From positions 1,860,001 through 1,924,000 of the forward strand of contig JAULSU010000005.1 of NCBI GenBank assembly GCA_030512335.1: a stretch of DNA of 64,000 nt, written 5' to 3'. Position 1 is the stretch's first letter, and each line of letters begins with the position of its first letter. A program made the position numbers and the translations under genes. This DNA comes from Immersiella caudata (Eukaryota > Ascomycota > Sordariomycetes > Sordariales > Lasiosphaeriaceae). Shown one piece after another: positions 1 to 10,629 of the stretch. The notes under the pieces are model-generated. The model had not been told where the DNA came from, ran no database searches, and saw only the letters and a list, made by a program, of their open reading frames with translations.

Positions 1-1261
1 GCAGGTTGTTGTGCGCGCGATTGACAATCGATGGCGGCAAATGCGAATGTGGTTGCGAGACGCACGCATCTCCCGGCGTTGCAGTCCAATGCGCCCCTGT
101 ACAACACGCGAGTCGACTCCCGTCAGGTACGAAGCAGGTACCGATCGGATGCCGATCGCATCGTCAACGGCCGCATTCAAAGTTGGGGGCTCGGAGGCAA
201 AATCGACGAGCTGTTGGCTGAGGTTATGTCTCCAGCGCATCGTTATTCTCCTTTTCGCGGAGTAGGGAGGCATTAGTTTCCCCATCTTGGGCGTCAAAAA
301 CAATGCCCCCCTTTCTGTTCAGCTTGCCAATTGGTTTTCGTTTTGCCGGGTCATTTACATCCATCCGCCCAAACAGGCCAACTGAACCCCTCATGCAGCC
401 TCCAATTGCCGCTGGTTGGACAAAACCCACAGTCGTCACATCACCGTCGAGACCTGTAACACCGCACAGATAGAGCATCTTGGCGCATCACATCACCGTC
501 GAGGCTTTTGAGCTGTCAGGTTGAGGATGGACTTGGTGGAGCATATACGTCGACTGAGACAGGAAATGGAGAGCGGAAGCTGCCTTCTCCGCTCTGCACG
601 GGCAGGAAGTGCTTTCGAGAGAGCATCTCAATGATCGGTCGGCCCCCGCGCCGCCACCGACGGGATGCCCAGAAAACGGCTCAAGCTCAGGTCACGCCCG
701 ACCCCCCGCGGGTTCGTCGTCTCCGGGAGTTCGAGTCTGTGGACTTTGCTGTGCGACGTGAGACGAGCTTCGTTCGTATTTCAGCGAAGAATCTCGGCAC
801 AATATATCGCGGTTTATATGCATGACGCCGGCGGAGGTCGCACGAGGGAAAATCCAGCGCGTCGTCGATGAGGCTCCCTCTCGCGACAACGTTGAGCAAC
901 GACGTGAGGTTTGCTCGTGGAGGAAGGTTGTTGCTGCAGCGCAGACGGCAAGACGGGTGGCGTGTGTCCCCCACCACACGGCAAGCTGTTTGGCACAAGC
1001 TCCGACACATCACGCCCAATCCGGGTGTTCTTGGGCCTCGAGCAAACGGATCATCGTCGCAAACGCAGCGTGACTGGCCCCTTTGGTCGACGTATGGGCC
1101 AATGCATCGGGAGAGGCTCAAACTCGATGCCAGGAGAAACCGCTGATCTCCTGCCAAAAGGAAATATTTGCTTGAAACCTCCTCCGATTGGAGCTCAGGG
1201 CCAAATGCGCTCCATTGGAGCGCTGGCCTTGTAACCCTGGATGCGTGGTCTAAATATGGAC
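1..1261. other. No recognisable gene; short perfect hairpin
   Basis: Open frames here (for example a 201-codon minus-strand frame at 687-1292) are Arg/Ser-rich, resemble no family I know and overlap one another, so I call none. A perfect inverted repeat with 8-nt arms and a 1-nt spacer (GCGCTCCA/TGGAGCGC) lies at 1207-1223, about 40 nt upstream of the ribozyme-like element. Confidence 0.5.
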
Positions 1262-1342
1262 ACCGATAGTTACTTCTGATGAGTCGGCTCACGAGGACGA
1301 AATTCGCAGTGCACGAGAATAAACGAGTTCATCGCTATCGGT
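1262..1342 (+). ncRNA. Candidate type I hammerhead self-cleaving ribozyme
   Basis: The conserved core is intact: CUGAUGA at 1276-1282 and GAAA at 1299-1302. Stem I has an 8-bp perfect outer helix (1262-1269 with 1335-1342), an asymmetric internal loop and a 2-bp inner helix (1274-1275 with 1322-1323). Stem II is short, 3 bp (1283-1285 with 1296-1298) with a 10-nt loop. Stem III begins with the required A15.1-U16.1 pair (1302 with 1320) plus three more pairs (1303-1305 with 1317-1319) and a hairpin inside. The predicted cleavage site is after U16.1-A17 (1320-1321). An internal loop in stem I facing a loop on stem II is the arrangement natural fast hammerheads use for their tertiary contact. 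Weak points are the short stem II and A rather than C at position 17 (any base but G is allowed). No repeat or retroelement frame is recognisable around it, so its host transcript is unknown. Confidence 0.65.
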
Positions 1343-4114
1343 CTCCTGCTCTCCAGCGCCAGTGGCAGCATTTGTGCACCAGAGCAAACTGAGGGATGGG
1401 CAAAGACCGGGCTTTCGGAACATCAGACTTCTGGATCAGGGGGAGCAACCGTGCACCAGCTTCGACGAAGGCTTCCATCCACACCTGACCCCACCCCCCT
1501 GGAGATCTTCCAACGCTCCTCCGCTATTCCCACCCCCCCGGCTGCGGCGCAGCCGCCGAAAGCCGTCCCACCAGCACGGGTCGAACCAGGGCTTCCGCGA
1601 TCCAATAGAACGGCCGTTCCTGACGCTTAACCCTATCAGGGTTGAACGACAAGGATGGTAGCGGGTGTGCCTCCACTCCCACGAGCTGTCCGACAAGTTG
1701 GCGCAACCCCTGGAAATTTCCTGGAGGTGAGTGGCCCTCCATCGCCAACAATCCCCTTCTTCGGCGATAAAAAAAAACAAAAGAAATAAATCGCCTTGGG
1801 TCGTCTCCTGACCTCTGTCGCCAAGGCAAGCCAATAGGAGCGCTGTATTTCGTGGGAGCGCTGCGGCCATCCGCCGCCGCCGACAATGAGAGTAGTAGGG
1901 GTGAGATAAAAGCAGGAGAAACTGGTCCAGACCCAGTTAGCTGCGATAGCCGAGAGACAAAAAGGGGATGGAAAAGAAAGTTTGACGGCTGAAGCAAGAG
2001 AAGGTCGCCGCCGCAAAATCGCCCACCAGTTCACACTTCGCCGCCATCAAATGCGGAGAGGGGCTAGTGGCCGGTGAGTGATGTGCGCGTCAGGGATGTG
2101 TCGAAGACTTAGACCGTCCGAGACACCGAGAAAAACGAGGAAAGAACAATCCCATTTTCAGGAGACATTTCGAGCCTCGGGAGTGGGCAGAGCGCTCTGT
2201 TGAAACCAGGCATTCTGGTGTCTCCAGAAATTTATCACATCATGGATGCAGATGCCGCTCCACCGAATTGCAAGGGAGTTGGACGTCCGGAAATGACTGT
2301 GATGAGGGCGACATGCTGAGAAATCTTGGTGAAAGGGCTGCACCTGGTCAACAAACTTCCATCAAGCGCCTATCCTTCTACCTCAAGCTCCCTGAACCTC
2401 ATGTGCACGATCTAGAGTACTTGACCTCCAGTGCAACACGCTTCGTCGTCAAGCCTGCGATCCACACTCCCCATTCTAGCGCGGATGACAAGCATCGGAA
2501 GGGCAGCGCTAAGATTTGGTCAGCCCGACCATCGTCGCCGGGCCCGCGCCGGGTTGGAAGTTGGCAGGCCGCACCCAGGACGGGGCTCCGACGACAACCC
2601 AGTCCTATGTTGATAGGAGGAGCGTTCTTGCGTTCGACCGGCCCGTAATTCCAGCATCATAGCAATCAGGACAGACCTGAGGTCCGAGTTGCCTTGACCA
2701 GAAAATGCCAGATGTCAGAATACCGATCCTGCAATTTGGCAAACAACAGCGCCAGCGCCAAACTTAGCAACGCCGATCTTTGCCCTTCATCGCCGCATCG
2801 CCGTTTCTCGAACAACCACCCATGCCGCAACCCTACCACGCGTACCAGCTCGCTGGGAAGTCTGGACAACGACCGACCGAACTCGTGAGACTGCAAACGA
2901 CGCGATGCCGCACACCACGACACCATGTCGCGACCCCGCGTGGTGCAGTCGCGCCGACGTGTTCAACGCAAAGTAACAAGGTCAAAGACACGGGCAAACA
3001 TGACCCGATCGGGAGAACTGATCGGGGAAGAGGCGTGTTGCTGTCGCAGTCGGTTGTCGCAGTCGGTAGCGATCCGTGTAGGGCAATAATTTCCACTCTG
3101 ATCCAACCCAACGTCACACGCCAGGATCGCGCGCACAGCACCAACGCGTCGCTCAGCGCGTCTGCGGGGTTGCTGGATGAGGGCGGATGAAGGACGATGT
3201 GGCGCATACACACCGAACGGATGAAGCCGCCTTCGCACTGACATGACGTTTTGCCTGCAGGGCAACCGCCGACGCGTCTTCAAAACAACCGGAAGGCTCG
3301 GAATGAATGCTACTGACTTCATCAAACACCTGTCAAAAGACCCGAGGTCAGAATAACTAGAAGACTGTCGCGGAAGAGTTAAGAGGAAGAAAATACCGGG
3401 AATCCTCGGGCTGTCTCTCAAACCCAAGACGGCAAACCGGGTCAGAAATTGCCATTTTCGGGACCAGAATGGCGAGCGAACCGGGATTTTCTTACCCGCA
3501 CCAGCACTCGTCAGCTCCCGCCTGTCATCTAAGGCATTTGTTTCGTGTTTTCGCCATGTCGGGCCCTTGTAATCTTCGAGTATTATGCCGATGCTCTCAA
3601 AACTGAACTTGGCCGGGGAAAGGGGAAATGGCACTGCACGCAGCAGGACGGTGTGGTGGGGCGCATGACCACGAAATTCGGGAAATCTGCATTAACGAGC
3701 AGGAGGGCCTGAGGCTGGAGAGCAATTGCCCTCACAGTCACACGACCAGGGAATCTCAATGAATGTGGAATTCCAGTGAGAAATGCGACGATTGGTTTGA
3801 ATGACGCTGGACACCAGGCCGATTGTTTTGTCGCTTGGCCAAAAACAAAACATTGGACGACATTCGCACCCCGCATTTTTCAGCTGCGCACTACCGACGC
3901 GGAAGCCTTCCGAAAGACAGTGCCCAGGCCACCTGATGACAACCCCTGACGCCTGCCACCCCAACCACCAACTCGGGACGGATCGTCATGAAAATCGCAG
4001 GGCGGTGAGAATTCGCGCCAGCTGTTGGGCCACATCAAGCCTTCATCCAACAGAGAAAACCAAGAGGACGATTCGATGCGCTGACATAACGGTCTCGTCA
4101 ACCGCCTTGCCAAA
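1343..4114. other. Intergenic region upstream of the GH3 gene, no gene recognised
   Basis: Frames such as 1524-1997 (minus) and 2963-3634 (minus) have no family resemblance and no supporting splice structure. The last part must contain the promoter of the beta-glucosidase gene; I see no convincing TATA box. Confidence 0.5.
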
Positions 4115-6666
4115 ATGGATTATCTGAGCCAGCTCAACGACCTCCTCCCCACATCAAGCCGTCTACTCTCCAACTCGCCCGGCTTTTTGGGGCAGCTAGC
4201 CTTTAGCCTCAAAGATGCAGTCACAATCCTTTGCGCAGCTGTCTCCATCCCCATGACCGGCTTTGGGTCACCGAACAAAGAGGCGCCTTCAGAAGTCCCC
4301 TTTTACGGTCGCAGCCCGCCCGTTTACCCCTCGCGTAGGTCCACCAAAAATCGATATTTACCTACCCCTGAATGGAACCCCGCTAACCAATGATCCCATT
4401 CCATACTGGCTAACAGCAATCGCCAATGGCACAACCAGCGAGCAGTGGGCTGCTGCATATGAACAAGCGCGGGCGCTGGTCGCCCAGATGACCGTCGAGG
4501 AGATGGTCAACATCACCCACGGATGGCCTGGACCCTGTGTTGGCAACACCGGCGAGGTGCCCCGCCTCAACATCCCATCCCTCTGCTTCTACGATGGCCC
4601 TGACGGCCTACGGGGACAGGAGTTTGTCTCCGCCTTCCCAGCCGGCATCCATGTCGCCGCAACTTTTGACAAGGACCTCATGCACAGCTATGGCAGGGCG
4701 CTCGGCGATGAGTTCTACGGCAGAGGTGTCAACATTGCCCTGGGTCCTGTGGCTGGTCCGCTGGGACGCATTGCGCGAGGTGGCCGCAACTGGGAGGGCC
4801 TGAGCAACGATCCGTACCTTGCTGGTGTCGGGCTGGGAGCCATAACGCGGGGAATTCAGGAGGCGGGTGTCATTGCAACGCCCAAGCACTGGTTGCTCAA
4901 CGAGCAAGAGTTTCGCCGGCGTTGGTCATCCGAAGGCGATGCTATCAGCTCGAACGTCGACGACAGGGCTCTACACGAGCTCTACGTTTTCCCTTTCATG
5001 GATGCTCTTCGCGAGGGCGCGGGCGCCATCATGTGCAGCTACCAACGCGCCAACCACTCCTACGCATGTCAGAACTCGAAGTTGCTGAACGGGATTCTCA
5101 AGACAGAGTTGGGCTTTGAGGGTTTTGTTGTCAGCGATTGGGATGGGCAGATGTCGGGCGTAGCATCTGCCAATGCTGGCTTGGATCTCGTCATGCCGAA
5201 TGCTGGCTTCTGGGGGGTCAAGCTCTCGCAAGCAGTCAACAACGGGTCCGTGACCGAGGAACGAATCACTGATATGGCCACACGCATTCTGGCGCCGTGG
5301 TTTTACCTTCACCAGGAGACCGGATATCCTCCTACTGCGATATTCTCGAGCGAGGAGAAGCATGCTCCTGTCGACGTCCAGGCTGAACATGCCGAGCTGA
5401 TCAAAGAGATTGGCGCCGCCGGCATTGTTCTGGTCAAGAATGTGAACGGGACACTTCCGTTCAAGAAACCTCGCTTCCTCTGCATCTACGGCTACGACGC
5501 AACGGTGAAGGCCGTGCCGTGGACCAACCCCGATCGGTACGGCGGCGGCTACGAAGTCAACTGGGGATGGGATATCCTGAACGGAACCCTTGTCACCGCG
5601 GGTGGTTCGGGCAGCACAACGCCCCCGTACGTCATATCACCGTTCCAGGCGCTGCAGGAGCGGGTATCCAAAGACAGAGGCGTCCTGCGGTGGGACTTCT
5701 ACTCAGAAGACCCCGAGACCCCCTATGTCAATACAGACGCATGCCTTGTCTTCATCAATGCCTACGCGGGAGAGAGCTTCGACAGAACAACCCTTGCGGA
5801 TGAGTTCAGCGACCGCCTCGTTCTCAATGTAGCCGCCAAGTGCGCCAGCACCATCGTCGTCGTTCACTCTGCCGGTAAGTCCCCTCGACGCCCCTCGGCG
5901 ATCAAGTTCTAACCCCATAGCAGGTATCCGGACAGTCGACGCCTGGATCAACCATCCCAACATCACAGCCGTTCTCTTCGCCGGTCTTCCCGGCCAAGAA
6001 AGCGGAAACAGCCTCGTCTCCATCCTCTACGGCGACGTCAACCCCAGCGGTCGTCTCCCCTACACAGTCGCCAAGAAGCAGAGTGATTACGGTGCATTGC
6101 TTAACTCAACCATATCATCCGGCTACTTCGCCGAGGATAACTTTGTCGAGGGTCTTTACATCGATTACCGCGCCTTCGACAAGGACGGCATCAAGCCCCG
6201 CTTCGAGTTCGGCTTCGGTCTGTCGTACACGACTTTTGCTTATGACGGACTCTCTACCTCATTGATGTCCACAATCACAGGCGATTCCACCCTGACGGAG
6301 TTTCCCAACCCGGACGTGCCCATCGTCCAGGGCGGACACCCAGAGCTTTGGAATATAGTGGCCGTAGTGCACTGCACACTCACGAACTCGGGCAACAGGG
6401 AGGGGAGTGAAGTTGCGCAGCTGTATGTGGGCATCCCCAGTGAGGATGGCGAAGCGGATACGCCGGTCCGTCAGCTGCGGGGGTTCAGTCGGGTTGGACC
6501 CCTTGCGCCGGGCGAGAAGCGGACGGTGGTGTTTGAGCTGACGAGGAGGGACTTGAGTGCATGGGATGTTGTGGCTCAGCAGTGGCGGTTGCGGAGAGGG
6601 GAGTACAAGGTGTGGGTTGGGGCGAGCAGTAGGGATTTGAGGCTGGATGGGAGTGTGGTTATTTAG
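4115..6666 (+). CDS. Glycoside hydrolase family 3 beta-glucosidase
   Basis: Predicted to hydrolyse beta-glucosidic bonds from the non-reducing end of cellobiose or beta-glucosides. I read three exons, 4115-4334, 4417-5874 and 5924-6666 (introns 82 and 49 nt, both phase 1), giving 806 residues. Family marks are the N-terminal TIM barrel from about residue 80 (ITHGWPGPCVGN, FYDGPDGLRGQ), the KHW and EQEFRR stretch, and the catalytic nucleophile Asp in VVSDWDGQMSG. The GH3 C-terminal sandwich (LFAGLPGQESGNSLVSILYG) and the fibronectin type III-like domain (EVAQLYVG, LRGFSRV) follow in exon 3. The first exon encodes a hydrophobic stretch (VTILCAAVSIPM) after about 35 residues, so a classical signal peptide is not obvious and the start could be wrong. 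The first intron bridges two frames precisely; its acceptor follows a CTAAC branch site by about 30 nt. Confidence 0.9.
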
Positions 6667-6820
6667 ACTTGATGAGATGCCGAAGGGGGATAGTTAGAAC
6701 ATGATAGACTCGCTGTGGGATCTGGACGGCGAACATCACCACTCAGAAAGCTTGTGCCTTCCATTGTGTCTATCCAAGGTGTCAACTTCCAACTCTCACT
6801 CTACGGCAGAGTCCAAAGAG

Positions 6821-7530
6821 TTAGCAGAGTTGTGTCGAATGTGACTCAGACGTTCTGATATCCAAATAGTTGCCGTCTATAATCTCCATGGCTTCCCTGA
6901 CGCAGTGTCGATATGAGGGGTCGAAGCGAGCTCCAAGAGCACCAGGATATCCAAACCTGCAAACCCTCCCGATACCCGTAGCCGCAACGCCAAACAGAAT
7001 GGCAACAAATAAGCCCACGGCAACCCACCAGGTCGTCCACCGAGGGCCCTTGCGCTTCTCAGACCATATCTCAATCCTCTTCATAGGTGTTGGGTTTTCA
7101 ATCTCTTTGAAAAAGAACCTCTAGACGCTCACCCCAGCGAGGGAACTTCTCGTAGAGGTCACCAATGTTCTCGGGATTCAAGTTCCTGGCATCGCGTGGT
7201 GTCTCATGTTGGAATGAGCAGGCTGAGAATGGCTCGGGGAATGCTGGGTCTAGTTTTGAAGCGGCGTCTAGCATGGGTTGGGAGCCGCCGTCCACTCCAG
7301 AGAGGATGAAACTGTATGGGGCGAGAGTTTCGATCAGAAAGTCTGGCGGGAGGCAACCTCTAAACCTGGAACAGATCGCTGATGATCGGATCAGAGACAT
7401 CACCGCCGAAGCTGCTACCTGGGGCCCTGCATGCCGACATGAGCATGGCACGCATGCTCAAGTCGGTGTTCTGTCTACGCGACGCGAGAGAAACGTGGCC
7501 TCAGAAACACTGAGGTTTGTTTTCATCTGA
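6821..7530 (-). pseudogene. Relic of a fungal membrane-anchored cytosolic protein family
   Basis: Read on the minus strand, frame 7098-7451 (SFILSGVDGGSQPML, ENIGDLYEKFPRWGERLEVL) continues in frame 6821-7084 (KRIEIWSEKRKGPRWTTWW) into a hydrophobic segment. The C-terminal QVWISWCSW then lies in yet another frame (6846-7040). The order 'WGERL, charged stretch, WLERRSGARY-like, one membrane segment, YQxWIAxxxW' is that of a C-terminal module common in fungal proteins of unknown function. The frame changes and the lack of an upstream body suggest a decayed fragment. An intron could explain one break but not the missing N-terminus. Confidence 0.45.
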
Positions 7531-7589
7531 CCGAAGATATGGTCCACACCGGAGTCGTCATATGCGACTTGATTGGATAGTAGGTAGCC

Positions 7590-7835
7590 AAAGTACCTAG
7601 AGAGTCATGAGGCCGGCTATTCGTAGACCCTCTAAATTCTTATATGTAGGCTCTCTAGCCGTTTTAGGTAGTGAATCTGCGGAATCCACAACTTTCCATG
7701 TTTTCGAGCGGCCCTGATAACCACCATGCCCCACCCTATAACTTAAACACCCTAAAAAATCCAACACCGCGAAGAAAAACCGAATTAGAGCCATTACCAG
7801 TTTAATCGACTACTAAAAACGGAATAATGTTAACT
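7590..7835. repeat. AT-rich degenerate segment
   Basis: This stretch is clearly richer in A and T than its surroundings (for example 7740-7835). It codes for nothing recognisable. It may be a decayed, mutated transposon end; I could not find terminal inverted repeats by eye. Confidence 0.3.
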
Positions 7836-7842
7836 AGTTCCA

Positions 7843-8170
7843 ATGTCTATGGAACATTGCTCTCCAGGCTCCAAACTCTCCCTCTCAACAATCAACCTCG
7901 CAAGGGTCGGTCAACAGAGTCACCAGGCAGAGAGATCCACATCACCATCCTCCGGAGGACACCATCACGAGGAGCGGTTCGCGTCCATGGCAGTCTCAAT
8001 GGGATCTCTACGGGGACGCTTTCGACTAGTCCGCCCTGCCTCTCACTATTCATAGAGGCGCTGCTGTGGAGGTCTGGACCGTCACCTTCGAGCACCCTGT
8101 CTTGAAGGAAGGTGGCTCGGGCTCCTGGGTCGTCGACAACCGCGGTGTGCCGGTGGAAATGCTGAGGGCA
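7843..8170 (+). pseudogene. Frameshifted coding relic, possibly serine-protease-like
   Basis: Frame 7843-8055 (KLSLSTINLARVGQQSH, MAVSMGSLRGRFRLVRP) appears to continue one frame over from about 8063 as VEVWTVTFEHPVLKEG followed by SGSWVVDNRGVPVEM. The SGSWVVD motif resembles the trypsin-like GDSGSWVVD stretch found in some fungal NLR-associated proteins, but the catalytic GDSG has become GGSG. The frame change, the stop at 8055 and the lack of flanking exons argue for a remnant. The assignment is tentative. Confidence 0.3.
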
Positions 8171-8375
8171 TTATCAGGCGATCGTGCCTTTTTGCATTCT
8201 GAAGCAGGATATTGCCTATCGTCCTGGTGAAGTTATTGTGTGCAGGTGTCAATGTCGCAAGCGGTGCTGCTGTGCCGCTGCTGGCGCAACCTTTGGCGCC
8301 TGTTTCGCTGTAGAGCTTTTTGGTCCCAGTAGTTGGATGGTGCTTCAGACTCCTGTCGCCTGCTGGGCTCTTTCG

Positions 8376-8403
8376 ATTTTGAAAAAAAAAAGAAAAAAAA
8401 AAG
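8376..8403. repeat. A-rich low-complexity tract
   Basis: Two runs of about ten A separated by G, just upstream of the long T run at 8589. No function is implied. Confidence 0.6.
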
Positions 8404-8587
8404 AACTAGACGCTTTTTTGTTGTGTGTGTGTTTAGGTTGTCCTTTATGAATATCTAATTAGGCGTTGTTCTTCGGTTGCCGATCACGACTTGTATTTTG
8501 CACGACTGAGGTTGGCATCAAAGAGAGCGTGGGCTTCAATTATCTGGGGTTTCAATATACCGAGGTAACTATAGACAGCCAGAGATG

Positions 8588-8588
<1 letters not shown>

Positions 8589-8623
<35 letters not shown>
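8589..8623. repeat. Homopolymer of 35 T (poly-A on the minus strand)
   Basis: An uninterrupted run of 35 T. Read on the minus strand it is a poly-A tract at the 3' end of whatever lies at 8624 onward, as expected for a retroposed sequence. I see no reverse transcriptase frame and no clear target-site duplication, so a simple slippage-expanded microsatellite is equally possible. Confidence 0.6.
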
Positions 8624-8624
<1 letters not shown>

Positions 8625-9149
8625 AAAAACTGAACGAATACTTCAACTTTGTGGGATTCACAAACTTGAGATGCCCCTGATCACTTTCCTCCCTGCGAAG
8701 CACTTCGGACCGAAGTCTTTCGAGCTGAACCCTTATATAACCGTCATTCTCCAACTTCTATTTCTGGGCTCCCTATCTTCCGGAGGCGGAGTGTCATAGC
8801 TTCCATGCTGAAGCGGATTAGTATCTACATCTGGTCTAGAAATGATGGACTTGATGTTCGGAAGATGAATTTCACCGCCCTTTTAGTGACACGTACGATT
8901 AGTGTGATGTGATGAGGTGGGAAACAAAGGGATGGAGCTTAGCTGGTAGCAGGTGAGGTTGTGGATGTCCGAGAGGCTGGTTCAATCGACGGGATACTAT
9001 CAAAGGGCTATATCAAGAGGTTCTACCTTGTTCCTCTTTCTACCGCCGCCATTCTGCCAGTTTACCCTTTCAGAACACGGACTTCTCACTCTTAGGATCC
9101 CATGCCAGTACGCAACCGATACCGCCTGACAAACAAGGTGATGGTCCGC
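8624..9149. other. No gene recognised
   Basis: This lies between the T run and the NLR-type relic. I see no coding signal or RNA gene. Confidence 0.4.
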
Positions 9150-10334
9150 TCAAGACGTCCCTGCCTCTTGCATAGGTATCTTTGCGAGCTGAGCAGTATC
9201 TAGGGAGGTTTTGACGTGACCCTCACCCAGTGTCTGTTTCCTGGCTTCCACAACACACGCCAATAGCCTTGCGGCCTCATCCAATTGACCCCTGTGCTGG
9301 CGCCACCACGCCATCGACTCCATGCATCTCAGCGCGGTAGGGATGATCACTTCCTAGTGCCTGCTCGCTGGCCTCCATCACCCGTGCGTCTAACCTCTCC
9401 ACTTCGGAGTCTCGACCCATGCGATACTTATACAAGGACGAGAGTTCGAGCATGCTGTCAAGAGCCCCTCAGTGTGGCTAACTCCGAACGCTGCCTCAGA
9501 TATTGCAACCCTTTGAACTGAGAATTCTTCTGCCTCTGTGTGTCGGCCCTGGCGCTGTCTGTGACACGCAAGCCGAAAGAAAAAAAAACATGTCAAGCTT
9601 TACCTTCAGGTCCGGATGCCATTGCAAGGGCTCCCTCAACTTGATACACAACTCCTCGCACTCCTCCCACTTGCCCAGCAAGCGGTAAACCTCGGCCAGT
9701 TCGAACATACGTTTGAGGGTATTAATGCGCTCCGGCCCAAGTAGTCTTGTGCTGATGAGCACGGCTCGCTCAAGGACCACAACGCATTTCCAGGACCGGC
9801 CCTCGAATCTAAGACAGTACCCATAAATATACAGCCGTCAAAGATGATCACCCTCGCTGTGTTGGCTTGAAGAGTCCCCATCGCATCCGTCTCCTGTTCC
9901 CGAGATGGACCAGCTGGGAGAAGGGCCCGTGGAACATCATTTGGCTCCACGCACGCCACCACACAGAGATAGGCTGCTGCGAGAGGGTCCTTTATCCGGA
10001 TTTGCTCGAATGACAACAGCCAAGTCATGGCCACTGCGTTGGGGGAGCCGGGGCACCTCGCACCGTCTTAAAAGTCTTCGCTGAGAAGCTCAATGCCGTT
10101 CTCTTCCTGCTCCCCAAGAAGTGATAGATAGTCTCCCAGCGATATTCCATTTGCGCTCATATATGCTGCCGCTTGAACGATGGCCAATGGAAGGTATGTG
10201 AAACAGGAGAGCAGCGTCGTCATGTCTTTCTGGGCGTCCTTGCGCTTATCAACCAAATGGTTTAGCAGCAGTGCTTGGCTCGCTGCCTCGTTCATCTCAG
10301 ATGGCTGTATCACGTTGGAACCAGCGAAGGCCAA
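9150..10334 (-). pseudogene. Decayed NLR-type (NB-ARC/TPR) protein gene
   Basis: On the minus strand five successive fragments in changing frames follow the order of fungal NB-ARC/tetratricopeptide STAND proteins. 10334-10068 has the ARC2-like helix (ASQALLLNHLVDKR, TYLPLAIVQAAAYMSANGIS, LADYLSLLGEQEE-like). 10034-9636 has TWLLSFEQIRIKDPLAAAYL followed by CVEPNDVPRALLP. 9780-9390 and 9350-9150 hold kinesin-light-chain-type TPR repeats (LAEVYRLLGKWEECEEL, GRHTEAEEFSVQRVAISE, RGQLDEAARLLACVVEARK). The P-loop half is missing upstream and at least three frame breaks separate the fragments, so no functional product is expected. Such proteins act as STAND immune or allorecognition receptors; intact copies are probably elsewhere in the genome. 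Confidence 0.7.
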
Positions 10335-10629
10335 GTGCTGCGCACGTTAACTCTAGCGCAGAACATGCTCGGCGCTCAGTCACGTGATCATCTGAGAGGC
10401 TTTGCAACATATCGAGGACGGGTGCAGCACAAGGTATGAGGTCAAGAATCAGAGGTTGAGCGTACAAAACATGGTTTTGAGGGCAGTGGATCTCGTCGGG
10501 ATATTTGATGTGGGCACTCGGGCCACGCCAGCTGTCGGAACCCAGCGGACCCCAAGCGCCACCTGCAGCCTGTGCCAGTTCTCCGACCAGAGCGACTCTG
10601 CGATCGCTTCCACCTCAGCTCAGTCTAGC

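Noticed and set aside
687..1292. 201-codon minus-strand frame overlapping the ribozyme candidate
   Set aside because: Arg/Ser/Pro-rich composition typical of a frame opened by GC bias, no family resemblance, competing frames on both strands.
2963..3634. 223-codon minus-strand frame
   Set aside because: No domain, no splice structure, and a second unrelated frame covers the same bases on the same strand.
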